Assembly: GCA_028554645.1 (NCBI GenBank)
Contig: JAQOOI010000063.1
Location: 806,001 to 870,000, forward strand
DNA: 64,000 nucleotides
Source: Omphalotus guepiniiformis
Taxonomy: Eukaryota; Basidiomycota; Agaricomycetes; Agaricales; Omphalotaceae
Direction: 5' to 3'
Part shown: positions 37,947-48,679 of the stretch, piece after piece
How positions within the stretch are numbered: the first letter of the stretch is position 1
Layout: the number at the start of each line of letters is the position of its first letter
The notes under the pieces: generated by a model
Told to the model about the DNA's origin: nothing
Seen by the model: only the letters and a program-made list of their open reading frames with translations
The model's database searches: none
Program-made: the position numbers and the translations under genes

Positions 37947-38184
37947 ACGAGATATGAGTCCTAGGTCTATTCTGTGAAAAGAGTTTGGCGATTCAGGAGC
38001 GAACTTAATATCTGGATATTTGATTCTGGTTTCCGAGTCATCCTGTATCTGATCTGATCATGGCCAATTCCAAACATATGCACACAACGCGCTCGCGTCA
38101 CGGCATCTCCACTCTCACTGCTGCATACTGACTTTTTCTTTCCTTGGTTTGTTTTTACGCTATATTTCGTTCAATACAGCCTTT

Positions 38185-39776
38185 TTATCTAAAAGAACCC
38201 AACCCTGCTACCACATCGCCACTATAGTCTTCGTTCTGTGAGAGTTTCCGGTGCGATTTCCACGAGCAACTGCTTGTTGAATTGGCCATCGAAGCATCCG
38301 AATTAACATTACATTCTTGACCTAAGGTGTGAGATGTGTAGCTCGAAAATGTGACCAATTCTGACCATGTAACCATTGAAATGCGATTCCCGGAATGCGA
38401 CGGCGACCCCCCTTCGGACTCGGCTTGTGTTTCGGAACTTATTTGAGGGCTACTCGGACCTAAAGTGGTGATTGTTGACGATGGCCAAAGGTACGGAAGT
38501 ACCGTAGACTTTAATGGTACGACAGTTGATACTGTAGAGGAGATACGCCGTTCCACGAATTCGGGCTGGTACGACAGGTTCGGAGTGAGAGGTAGAGGAG
38601 TATCCGGCGGCGAATAGGTTGCATGACAGTGAAGATTGGTTAACGAGAGCTTCCGAGTCTTGGTGGTGGGTATGTCATCATCATCATCTTCCTCCTTCTC
38701 CTCCTCCAACACCACCTCTTCTTCTTCTTCTTCTTCCTCAACTACTTCCATCCCAACGAAAGAACGTAAAGTTTCTCGGTCTAGAAGCCGAGAGCGGGCA
38801 CCCGCCCCATCCTGGTCTGCTTCATTGCAACATTCAACAAAAGCCCTTCTTACAATGTTTACCGGATCATCTGAAGCTTGAGATACATAAGAAAGCCAAG
38901 ACTGCCTAGACGAGTGCACGGAGTAGGGCCTGTAGCTTGACTCTGGACTGAATTTCGCGCAGTCAGGGGAACTGAAAGGCAGGACGCGGTGACGACGAGA
39001 AGAGTGCAGTGATACCGAACTGTGACCACTCCCTGAAGAGCCAACAGAAGATGTTGACATAGAGGCAGTGATTGTGGAGAAATCCCGGTACCAAACGATA
39101 GGACTCTGTTTCTTATGGCCATAGGGGCGAACTTGAGTAGGCGGTGTAACGACATGGCACGCAGAGGATGACTGAGCTTGAGGATTACTAGCGACACTAG
39201 AGCTGCCGGAATGCACAGAAAACCCTTCAGCATCTTTGACCTTTTGAAGTTGAGACGACAAGCAGTTGGTTTGGTAAGTCAATATACTTGAGTTGCTTTC
39301 ATTGCTAGAGGAGGCACGATCGACAAAGTTTGGGGGGGTTTGACATTGCAAAGCCAGAACAGACTTATTGCGAGAATATTGAGTAGCGGATTCAGAAGAA
39401 TAGTTGCTGGCGGAAGAGCTTTCCGAGGAGCATGAACTGGATTTGATAGGCCGATGACTCGTCCTCGATATATGACTTGGGCTTGAATGATTTGAGGGGC
39501 TCTTCGTATATTTCTCTTTGGGCTTCGTCACTGTGGGCTGTGAAAAGTTTTCGGAGATATCTAGCAGTACCCGGGTACGCAGATAAGTATTTCTGAGAAC
39601 TTGTTTATATATCAGACAAACAGACCTCGAGAACGACCGCATTCAAGATCAGTGCATTGTAAAGGATAGGGTGTGACTGAATCGTCCAAACCATAGTTTG
39701 ATGAGGTGAAAAGGAGTGTGTATATAGATATAAAGAAAGTGTAGATTGTGTTAAGGATGTTGCGAAGGAATGTCAT
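38185..39776 (-). CDS. Ser-rich protein with N-terminal signal anchor and acidic run
   Basis: Two exons, 39776-39626 and 39560-38185, join in frame across a GT-AG intron and give 508 aa; an upstream in-frame Met at 39806 would add ten residues. The N-terminus is a hydrophobic anchor (ILNTIYTFFISIYTLLF). The body is dominated by Ser, Thr and Pro, with a motif FSSPDCAKFSPESSYRPYS, a helical patch DDPVNIVRRAFVECCNEADQD and an uninterrupted Glu/Asp-rich segment of about 27 residues (plus-strand CTT/CTC repeats at 38680-38750). The single uninterrupted 1.4 kb exon is unusual in this intron-rich window. I do not recognise a family. It could be a poorly conserved membrane-tethered regulator. Confidence 0.68.
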
Positions 39777-39806
39777 CCTGGCGAGATGGTAGTAGTTGAA
39801 AGGCAA

Positions 39807-40151
39807 GAGACGTTTGTTTGGCGTATTGTTTGAAACCCCTCGATACTTACTGCTTTGACATTACGTCACTCCTCAGCGAGTAAAATGCGTGAGTCTTTAT
39901 TGGATTCCATGACGCTCTGTGGGAAGAGCTTATAGTAGTAGTACATTCGTACCATGGTACGTCTAATTACATACAGGTAGCGAATGCCGCTCGTCCGTCT
40001 TGAAGGAAGAAAGTAGAAAGAAATGGTATGTGATTATGTACTCCTCGAAGTAGAAATGAAGATCAAACAATGCAATACACGAACGTAACAATGAAATCCA
40101 AAGAGAATGTAAGCTCCCTACAACGTTGACCGCAAATTTTACGAAGTTGTC
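39807..40151. other. Intergenic, no gene recognised
   Basis: About 345 bp between the upstream side of the Ser-rich gene and the 3' end of the F-box/LRR gene. Nothing recognisable. Confidence 0.5.
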
Positions 40152-42988
40152 TCAATGACCTCTCGTAGCACCATTGGATACACCGGATGTGCTGGAACCA
40201 GTAGCATTGTCATCATGTCCACGAGGCGGAGACCTTCCGAAGAAAAAGGTGCTAATGTTGTGTTCAGCGGCAGTTAGCGTGTTGCGTAAACTTTTCTTCA
40301 CACCCCTTCCTCTGACTTCTGAACCGTTGCCCGAGCCTGACTCCCCACCGAGAGCAGCGCGCACAGACGCATGAAGCTCAGTCACGGTAGATTTATTGTC
40401 GTCGGACAGAGGAGGTGAAGCTGGTTCACTGTACGGCCAGGTGACACCCGTGCTGGACGTCTCACCATCATAAGCCGGAACGGCCGGCGGTGACTGAATT
40501 GACGATGAAGATTCCTGTTGCACAAAAGGTGAGCGGTGATGAGGGGGATTCGCATGTCCACGCCTCATTTGATGGCCATTTGCATTAATGGCATCAGATC
40601 CCGACACCGCCCCTCTTCCGTGTCCAATCTCAGCAAAATTTAGCTCTGGTGTCATTACGCCACTATTTCTGGAGGGTACACCTCCCTCATGATATGAGCG
40701 GAAAAACCCCGCACCATTCGAGCGATTGGTGGCACCGCTCGCATTAGAGGCTACGTCACTCGGTGGAGGGGACTGCGAGTTCTCTACGACAGGTAGGGCC
40801 TCTGTTAAGTTCCGAAAAGTCGTGGCGGATGGAGCCTGCCTCTGCCGATGAGAATTAGAAGATCCTGCACTCGCAGAGCCGGACGCCATTACTGCATTCA
40901 AGCTGGCGAGAAGATGTGGTGGAATGGTTCGATCGCTGATCTCGGAACCAGGAGACCTAGCATTCAAGCGCGAGATGAGACTGGAGCGATCAGGAATTCC
41001 AGCCTGTGCAGGCTGAGCCAGAGCCTGTGGTCGATGTAACCGATAGGCAGTTACATGGGGATTATTGAAGAGTATTGCCCGTGAGATGTATTCTGCCTCT
41101 TCGTCGCCTTGGGGAACGAGTTCTGGTTCAGGAGTGTCCTCTTCGTCGATATCATCATCGTCTTCATATTCTGTATCGTCGGTAGCATTCATTTCGGTTA
41201 TGCGATCAAACATTTCTGTCAAATAAGCACGAAGTTGAGATACCCCTCCTCCAGAGAAGACGCAGAAAGCGCTTTGCTGCGCGGAGTTAAAATCCTGAGT
41301 ACACAAGTTCAGAGAAATGTTGCATGAGCACAGTGTATCAAGCACTCACTGCAGGAGCTGCACGACAAAACTGTTGCAGTTCAGGTTGTCGGAAAGCAGG
41401 GACACCAGTGAGACTCAGATGAGTCAGTTTGTGAAGTTTTTGGAGCAGAAAGTGAATAGCCATGACATTGATCTGGTCGCAGTAAGACAGGTGGATGCGT
41501 TCCAGCGTGGCGTGGCGTTCGGCAAGTGCGAAGACAGCATCATCGGTGAGGTTGCTAACGCGCACAAGTCCAATTCGCCGAAGTTTGGGTAGCCCGGCGA
41601 GCTCAAATACAGACAGATCTGTTAAAAGTGTACAGTCTGGGAGCAAAGCAGTTAATCGGTATGGAGGCGTAAACGATGAGCATTCTTGGCTTACTTGCAA
41701 AGTCGACGTATCTGAGACGGGTGCAGGACCGAGCCAATGTACGCACGGACGCATCCGTAATTTTGCTAGCATGACCCAGGTGTAGGTAGTGTAGGTGCCG
41801 TCCAAGCTTGCAAATATTCTCGACAGATCTATCTGTGAGTAGGCTGCACTTTGAAAGCACGAGGTTGCGAATCTTGGGTGCGTGAGATATAATTCCGTCG
41901 ATTGCGTCATCCGTAATTCGGGAGCACGCGGTCAAATCCAGCATTCTCAGATGTTCGAATGTCCGATGGACAATTAGCGGGGGCAATTCGTCTGTGTCAG
42001 CAGCAGGATGCGGGGTGAATGGATGAGGTGTAACTTCGGGGTGTACCTTAGTGTGCTCCTTCCGAATCGGGGATGGGAACGCGGCATCCGTGAGCTCAAC
42101 GCACTGCGATAGCCTCATTTCACGCATATGGGTGGAGTAGGTCCATATGTCGCGTATAGATACATCGGTGATGAGCTTGCAGCTGCTGAGTTCGATCTCC
42201 AGGAGGAGAGGGCATGATCTGGCAAGCTGACTCAGAGGTTTATCCGTCAAACTCTCAAGACCTCCGAGTTTCACTCGACGCAGAAGAGGGCAATTCAGCG
42301 CAAGCGCCATGATACCCTTGTCCGAAACGCTTTTGCAGCCAGTGAGATTAATGCCCTGCAGACGCTTCGCTACATGAGCAAGTCCAACAATAGCGTCGTC
42401 AGACGTGTTCTCGACACCAGTGAGATCGACAGCGACAAGATGGGGGAAACAGGGTAGGGTAGATGAAAGAACGGCACTCGAAAGCAAGTTGCAATTCACG
42501 AGAGTCAACCTCTCGAGGCGATCGCACTTGCCGAGGATACCAAAGATATTGTCTTTCAACTCCTTCGCAATGGCGAGAAAGTTGAGACGGCGAATAAAGC
42601 TAGCGTATATGAAGGTCTGGTCTGGAGTGTCCAGTAGTCTCGCCATCTTCTCAAGAGTTGCATACTTGTTGAAGGTCGGTTTGTGCCAAAGCAATTCAAC
42701 CGAGCATTCACACCAAGTGCGAGAGACTTGAAGACAGGAATGAAGATCGCGAGGCGAATGAAGATGCCTAAGAACGTGAATGAGAATTTCCGAGGGAAGA
42801 TGCGACATGGGAGAGAGCCTGTTGCTCAAGCGAGCGGATGGCGGGGCAGGACGAGCCCACTGAGCAGGGGCGACGACGATGGAGGAGTGAATGTCGACCT
42901 CATCAAAAGGAGGAGCAGACTTTTCGTGGTGATCGTCGTCGTCGTCGCCGGACAAAGACGTAGTGGATGGTAGTCTCTGGTACTTCAT
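40152..42988 (-). CDS. GRR1: F-box / leucine-rich-repeat protein, GRR1-type SCF subunit
   Basis: Three exons (42988-41695, 41636-41350, 41294-40152) give 907 aa. A disordered N-terminus is followed by the F-box (SHLPSEILIHVLRHLHSPRDLHSCLQVSRTWCECSVELLW split across residues about 60-100), then about a dozen cysteine-containing LRRs (repeats such as LEIELSSCKLITDVSI and LRMLDLTACSRITDDAI). The third exon encodes the GRR1-specific region FCVFSGGGVSQLRAYL, an acidic TEYEDDDDIDEED run and a long disordered Ser/Pro/Asn-rich tail of about 330 residues. GRR1 binds Skp1 and presents substrates such as G1 cyclins to the SCF ubiquitin ligase, linking glucose and amino-acid signals to the cell cycle. 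The LRR interruption HTKVHPEVTPHPFTPHP is a loop insert typical of fungal versions. Confidence 0.92.
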
Positions 42989-43104
42989 GGTGGTTCAAGT
43001 TGAAAGAGTCAACGGGCAATAGCTACACTGATGCCAGTCAGCAGCAGGGAAACATGTAAGAAACATGTGTAAACACTGATTCCTGCCTGTTCCCTCTCAG
43101 TTCC

Positions 43105-43693
43105 ATGTCCTCTGCTGACCCTGTAATTCATGATTCAAATAATCCCTTAGTTTCTCCTTCTCCATCTGATTCTCAGGACTCTTTCGAACATATTCTCAAC
43201 TCGTCAGAGCTTCCTCCTCCAGGGCCTTCTCATTATGCTGCCCGGAGAGCCTTATGGTTAAAACCTCACGACAATTCTACCAAGGCTCCTCGATCTCTCC
43301 AGCCCTCGACATCGCGCCACAAACTTGAGAATTTACTCAATACACCAGATGCCGTGTATAATGACGAGGTGTGGGAAAGTGGGATTCAGAAAGTATGGAA
43401 AGGTCTTTCTGCAGGCGCGTGTTTGAAGCGTAGACTTCCAATGGAACTCGTCGTGAGTTGGATTGGTATCGGTCGCCTTGCACATCCTCCATATTATTAT
43501 GCAGGTTAAAATCATTCATTGTGCATGGATCCGTGACGAGACTTGGCCAGTCGGTGCCGTTGCACCCGAGCCAGATGATGTTCTTCCTGAACAGTTCCCT
43601 TCAACTGATACCCTGTTCAATCGGACCTCTGAGGTGGGACTGGAGCAGTCGTCCGGAACGGCTATAACGTCGGAGTCGGTTGCGAGGGCTTGA
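43105..43693 (+). CDS. Small fungal protein, Gag1-like clamp (DUF4050)-like
   Basis: Two exons (43105-43452, 43505-43693) give 178 aa. The N-terminal third is Ser/Pro rich. The conserved-looking part is ALWLKP, LENLLNTPDAVYNDEVWESGIQKVWKGL and, across the intron, RRLPMELVVKIIHCAWIRDETWP. The ending (L-P-x-x-x-V-x-x-x-x-x-x-W-x-x-D-x-T-W) recalls the fungal Gag1-like clamp family, a remembered likeness only. No catalytic or membrane motif is present. It starts 116 bp from the divergent GRR1-like gene, so the two share a promoter region. Confidence 0.68.
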
Positions 43694-43852
43694 TGTGAGC
43701 GATCCAGCAGATTTACCTTTTCAACACTATTCCTTTGTACTGTGCTAATACCCCGTTGGCCTAATTTAATACAGTTTTTGGATAGAACAACACGACGAGA
43801 GCAAATAATAGTCCGCTGGATGGTGCTTAAAAATTAGCAGCACAGTAACTCG

Positions 43853-44294
43853 TCATGTACGGGAGGGAGGTGAAACCTGTAGATATAGTGAACTTGAATG
43901 TAAGATTTGAATAAAGAAAACATACTAGTATTACACCGTCCCCTCTAACGAAGAGCATGTCCATTTTTCGTTTCGCAACCTAGTAGCCAATTCTATTTAA
44001 AAAATGCAGCATCTAGGCATTGTTAACAGGCTCACGTTGACCGTACCCTGTCCCTCCTCATCGACAATCATAATAGTCTCTTCCACATCGCTCAGTATTA
44101 GGTTCATGTGTCCATCGTAAGCCTTCATATGTTGCAGATATCAGTATAACGCATCCTTGAAGATGAGGCTGTTCACGGACGTGTAAAATGCCAGTCATTT
44201 CACGGTCGCCACGTAACTTGACGAATACACGTTCACTAAGAGAAAGTCGAATGAGGTCAAAGGGCTCTTGAATGCCTGACGATGATGGATCCAT
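43853..44294 (-). CDS. LSM3: U6 snRNA-associated Sm-like protein LSm3
   Basis: Four exons (44294-44181, 44122-44036, 43979-43926, 43876-43853) give 92 aa, the normal LSm3 size. Sm motif 1 is present as [30 protein letters not shown], interrupted by the first intron after ILH, and Sm motif 2 as [18 protein letters not shown]. The last coding exon holds only VSPPSRT and the stop. LSm3 belongs to the LSm2-8 ring on U6 snRNA in the nucleus and the LSm1-7 ring in mRNA decapping. The gene is divergent from U1-C, another spliceosomal protein. Confidence 0.95.
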
Positions 44295-44388
44295 GAAAGT
44301 TGCAGCTCTACAGGCGGAGCGCGCGCCAAAATGGCTTTCAGCAGAATGTTCTTTCAGACTCCGCCATACGGCTTTGTTGTCAACCACC
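44295..44388. promoter_or_regulatory. 94-bp divergent promoter of LSm3 and U1-C
   Basis: Start codons of two spliceosomal snRNP protein genes face away from each other across only 94 bp. Both promoters and leaders must overlap here. Confidence 0.55.
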
Positions 44389-45294
44389 ATGCCAGTAAGT
44401 TTCTTTCTTTCGTTTGTCCTTTGATTTTGCTCAGTTTAATCTAGAAACATTATTGTGACTATTGCGACGTTTTCTTGACTCACGATTCTGCCTCAGGTGA
44501 GCCTTGTTCCAGAGGATCGTGCGACCCTAGCTTATTTCCCCGTCTGTGCAGTGCGAAAAGCTCATAACAATGGCAGAAATCACCTTGCCAATGTCAAAGA
44601 TTACTATGCTTGTATGTCTTCAGCATGGATATCTGTGCGAGACCCGGCTTAACGTTTATTCTAGCCCTAGGACACGATAAAGCACAAAGTATCATTGACC
44701 AAATTACTTCAGCGTACGAATCGAGTGGTGGACCGCCTCCTGGTGGATTTGGCTTCGGACCTCAGCATCTTGGTGCACCTCCACCTTCCTTTGGTGGTCC
44801 GCCTATGCCATTCGGCGGTCCTCCAGGATTCAATGGACGTGCGTTCTCTTTATTCAAGATTCACTGACTTGAAATATGTACTTATTGACTGCCATAGCTC
44901 GGCCGCCTTTCCCACCCGGACCATTTCCTCCTATGATGGCCCCAGGCGGAGCACCTCCTTTCCCCCCCAACGGTGGCATGCCTCCTCCTGGTGCAGGCGG
45001 ACCTCCTCCAGGCTTCGGAGGTATGTCACCCGTTGATGTTTCGTTCGCTGTATATTGGATGTAACTGACTAACAATCTTCAGCTGCACCTCCTTTCCCTC
45101 CCAGTGGACCTCCCGGTGGAGCTATGCCTCCCTTCCCACCCAGTGGTGGGCCCCCAGGTGGACCAAATGGTACTTTTTCTCCTCCTCCTGGTAATTTCAA
45201 TGGACCCCCTAGCCAAGGATCACCGCCTGGGGCACTAGGTAGCGGTCCCAGTATTCATCCCGACAGGTTGAGAATGATGGGATCCGGAAGGTAA
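44389..45294 (+). CDS. YHC1: U1 small nuclear ribonucleoprotein C
   Basis: Six exons (44389-44394, 44445-44496, 44552-44611, 44665-44838, 44898-45020, 45083-45294) give 206 aa. The first coding exon is only ATGCCA. The next two encode the U1-C zinc finger, [28 protein letters not shown] (C-x2-C, H-x5-H), then NVKDYYASLGHDKAQ. The rest is Pro/Gly-rich ([14 protein letters not shown] and similar), as in other U1-C proteins. U1-C stabilises pairing of U1 snRNA with the 5' splice site. The order Met-Pro-Lys-x-Tyr-Cys-Asp-Tyr-Cys fixes the tiny first exon, because no other start gives the finger's first residues. Confidence 0.95.
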
Positions 45295-45550
45295 TTGTTT
45301 TGACCTGATCTGACTCTGCGAGAGCAAGTAGGTGCATGGATCTTCTCTTACGCTCTTTCACTTATACGTTGCCTGTATGTATTCCTGATAGTTAATCTAT
45401 AATTCCAAATTGAGAGTTGAGCAAAAGTTCCAATGAAATTGCCGAGCGGCAATTAGCACTCATCATGTGATCGACGAACGTGCGCCTCGGGATTAATGGG
45501 GAAGTTGCCTGAGTTTGCCTGAGCTTCTTTCCTCTCCTTTTCAATCGACT

Positions 45551-46149
45551 ATGTCGACTCAGCCTCTTCTTCAACGAACTGCAGCAAAGCGCATTGCTCT
45601 TCCCGTCCGCGTAGAACCCAAAGTCTCATTTGCTAATGAGCGGACTTTTCTGTCATGGCTGCATTTTACTGTCGTTTTAGGAGGTTTGGCAGTCGGACTG
45701 CTTAACTTTGGTGACAAAGTCGGAATTTTATTGTGGGAGGAACGATAACAATACTAACGATTTGTTTTCTATCTAGGTTGGTAAAATAAGTGCTGCGATG
45801 TTCTCTTTTGTCGGTACGTACGCATCTGTGTATCATCTCGAAGTGATGCGCTTAGCTTCATGCGCCGCAGCGATGGCTATTATGATTTATGCGCTATACA
45901 CGTACCATTGGCGAGCCGCTTCCATACGCAGAGGTGGGCGAGGGCCCTACGACGACAGGCTAGGACCGGTGAGTGGTCTCCGTTTTCTTACCTCATTCCC
46001 AAGCTCAATATAATCACGCTTCCAGACCCTTTTATGTATAGCTTTACTCAGTGGGTCACCTTCAAAAAGCTCGTTATTCGATTCTATACTAACCTACTCT
46101 AATAGTTGCCATTATCGTGAACTTCATACTACGTTTCACCGAGTCCTAA
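45551..46149 (+). CDS. VTC1: Vacuolar transporter chaperone subunit VTC1
   Basis: Five exons (45551-45718, 45777-45813, 45871-45968, 46026-46050, 46106-46149) give 123 aa. The polar N-terminus [24 protein letters not shown] is the DUF202-type start, followed by three hydrophobic helices ([52 protein letters not shown]). Basic residues ([14 protein letters not shown]) sit between helices 2 and 3. VTC1 is the membrane core of the VTC polyphosphate polymerase in the vacuole and other membranes, also involved in V-ATPase stability and microautophagy. Exon 4 is 25 nt and all introns have GT-AG ends. Confidence 0.95.
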
Positions 46150-46592
46150 AAAGCGATTTAATTAAGTTGTCTTGCTTCACTGACTTATACTCCTGTAGCG
46201 TTTCAGCTTCTTGATTTCCCATGCCAGTGTACGATATCTCTATGATTGACCTCATGACAATTTTCTGAGCTTGGACAACGCAAGAAAGGAACCAGTGCGT
46301 TCTCATGAGATGGAATGATAACCACTACATGGCCTGCTTCCTCAAGCCAGAACACAAGTGCCTTTATAGATAAGTTAGTAGATGTTCAATGATCACTTCT
46401 TGCGACACCCGTGAAATGATCCGCTCTTCGCCTTTGGTGCGAATTGACAATGTGTGTGTCTGCCTGGAAGCATAGATGCTTCTAAACGTAGCAAATGTGG
46501 GATTGAAAAGATACAAATCAATAATGTACTTTACATGATATACACACACCACGTCCTACCACGTCAGTAGGATGAACACATGGAGGATTGAA
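46150..46592. other. Intergenic between convergent genes
   Basis: About 440 bp between the ends of VTC1 and SWC4. No coding signal recognised. Confidence 0.5.
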
Positions 46593-48476
46593 TCAACTTC
46601 GTTTCTGTCTTTTAGTTCCTGCCCGTGTGGACGTTGTAACAGAAGTATCGACGGACGATACTGACATGGAGCGGCGGGTCTAACATTGAATCAGTCAAAG
46701 TACTTATTGCATACCCAAAAAAAATAACGGGCTCAAGCGCTAGACTCACATGCTTCCGGCTACGAGTGCTTCGAGTACTAAGCACACTTTGTGCTCTCCC
46801 ATTTTCTCCCTCGGGCTCTGCGGTTTCTCGATCGTCGATCTCCATGGCATCTGCATTGGAAGCTGTTGCATCGCCGTCAGTTTCTCGTATTTCCAGGCGC
46901 GCCTTGTGCATCTCGATGTCTTGTGTCACCTTGTCGGTGACCTTCTTCATATCAACCAAGACCGTGGTAGCTTCTAGCAGTGACTCCAGGCGTGCACAGT
47001 TATCTTTGGTTGGCATGACCAGTCGGCTATGCGAGACACCAAGTTCAGTGAGCACCTGTGTGACTCGGGGTGCTATAGCTGCTTTGGGAAAGGGTAACTT
47101 GAAAGATCGCATATACGCAGGTGTATGAGCCGCTTTAGTGGCAGGCGTGGTTGGCGGAAGCTCAGTTCGGATTATACAATGCGTTGCATCTATCGTGCTT
47201 AGCCATCAATATACGAGTATGTTGTCTTATCAAATAAAAGCATTTACCATACGCAGCATTTTTGTTGACGGAAGGTGGTCGCTTCATGACTGGTGCAGTC
47301 AGCACAGGTGTCTGAGGAATATCAATATCCACCCCCTTGATCTTGTTCTTTTTCTTTGGGTCGCTGATGATGAGCGAAGCATCATCTTCTACGATGTCAG
47401 GAAGGCCAGAATCGATCCCACCGAGTGTTCGTAATAAGTCCTCTCGTTCTTTTTTGAATTTACGCTCAGTTTGCTCCAATCGCTTGATCTCAATGTATAG
47501 TGCCTCTTCTTCCTGTATCTGTTCTGGTGTCCGATTTTCCAAACTGGCAATATATTTCCTGCGCATCTGCTCTCTCTCTATATTAGTGTTCTTGTAAGCA
47601 AGGGCATATTGATCGAAAAGGTGAGGGGTTCACCTCTATCGAACATAAAGCTCGCTAACAATTGATTTTTGCTTTGCTCGTCGCCGGCCCAGGTTCGACT
47701 TCTGATCAGCTTTCGACAAACGCTGTAATATCGATCCTTGAGGTCCTGCGGTGTTTAAGTCAAATTTTAAGTCATTATAATCTATCATTGGGACATTACC
47801 TCTATTTCACGCGACGGCCCATTGGAATACTCGTAACGGTCATGTATAATGTACCACCGTAAATCGTACTCCCGAGCCAGTTTGAAGAGGTACTCAGTCT
47901 CTTCCTTCGACCATTCAGCGTCTGTGAGTAGGGTGATCAGTGACCTGGCTGAGACAGCGAAGGCAAGTACTTGCCTTCTAGATGTCGCGTGTATTCGTCT
48001 TGTGACCATGTATAGACCGTTGGCTGCACATTGTACTTCGCAAACTTATATTCTGCGGAGAATTGAGAGATGAGTGTTGAGCAGCAGCGTATGTTCACGC
48101 ACCAGCATTTGGGTCGTCCGTTGACTTGACCCAATGGCCGAGTTCAAATGAATCTGCTCGAGCACTATTTTTGAAGCTGCGCCACTCCCTGCGAGCCATT
48201 GGAATCATTCACAAAATACTCCATCGATCAAATGACCAACCATTTGATCTTTCCGCCACCTCCAAGATTTGGCTTTTGCTTGAGCCTTGGTTTCGCGAGT
48301 TGAGCAGCTAAGGATGGCGCCGAAGGGCCAATGAGTGAGTACAATTCTCGTGAAATGCCCTCCGGTTTTCTGGATGATGTAGATGGCTGTTTCTTGAGTT
48401 GTGAAGGTCCAGGTACTGAGGCAGATGAAGGACTAGGAATCGCGAGAATGCTACGGACGTCCGCTGCACTTGCCAT
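46593..48476 (-). CDS. SWC4: SWR1/NuA4 complex subunit Swc4 (DMAP1 homologue)
   Basis: Eight exons (48476-48241, 48188-48103, 48052-47975, 47921-47800, 47745-47634, 47571-47248, 47189-46750, 46679-46593) sum to 494 aa. It has the DMAP1 N-terminal region (MASAADVRSILAIP, WEWRSFKNSARADSFELGHW), the SANT-like domain (DAEWSKEETEYLFKLAREYDLRWYIIHDRY with RYYSVCRKL), the NRTPEQIQEEEALYIEIKRLEQ coiled coil and the C-terminal DMAP1 domain. Swc4 is shared by the SWR1 H2A.Z-exchange and NuA4 acetyltransferase complexes in the nucleus. The intron at 47974-47922 uses a GC donor (GCAAGT), the only choice that joins HLE to DAEWSKEE in frame. Confidence 0.93.
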
Positions 48477-48679
48477 TCAGTGTTGGCGGAGTGGTGGAGG
48501 TCGCAAAGGGGCAGAATGATCATGTGATCACCGGTCAATATACGCGGGCCGGGGTAATGACTCTTGAGGCTACGCGCAGTATTGGGAGCGCTTGATGGGT
48601 ATTTCTTCCCGACAACCTCCATCTACGCAGCTAATTGTTTGATATTCATCTTGAAAACGCTCAGAGACCTAGAGATACA

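Noticed and set aside
38619..38909. Plus-strand frames opposite the acidic tract
   Set aside because: They are the reverse of Glu/Asp trinucleotide runs (Ser, Leu or Pro runs) and are shadows of the minus-strand gene.
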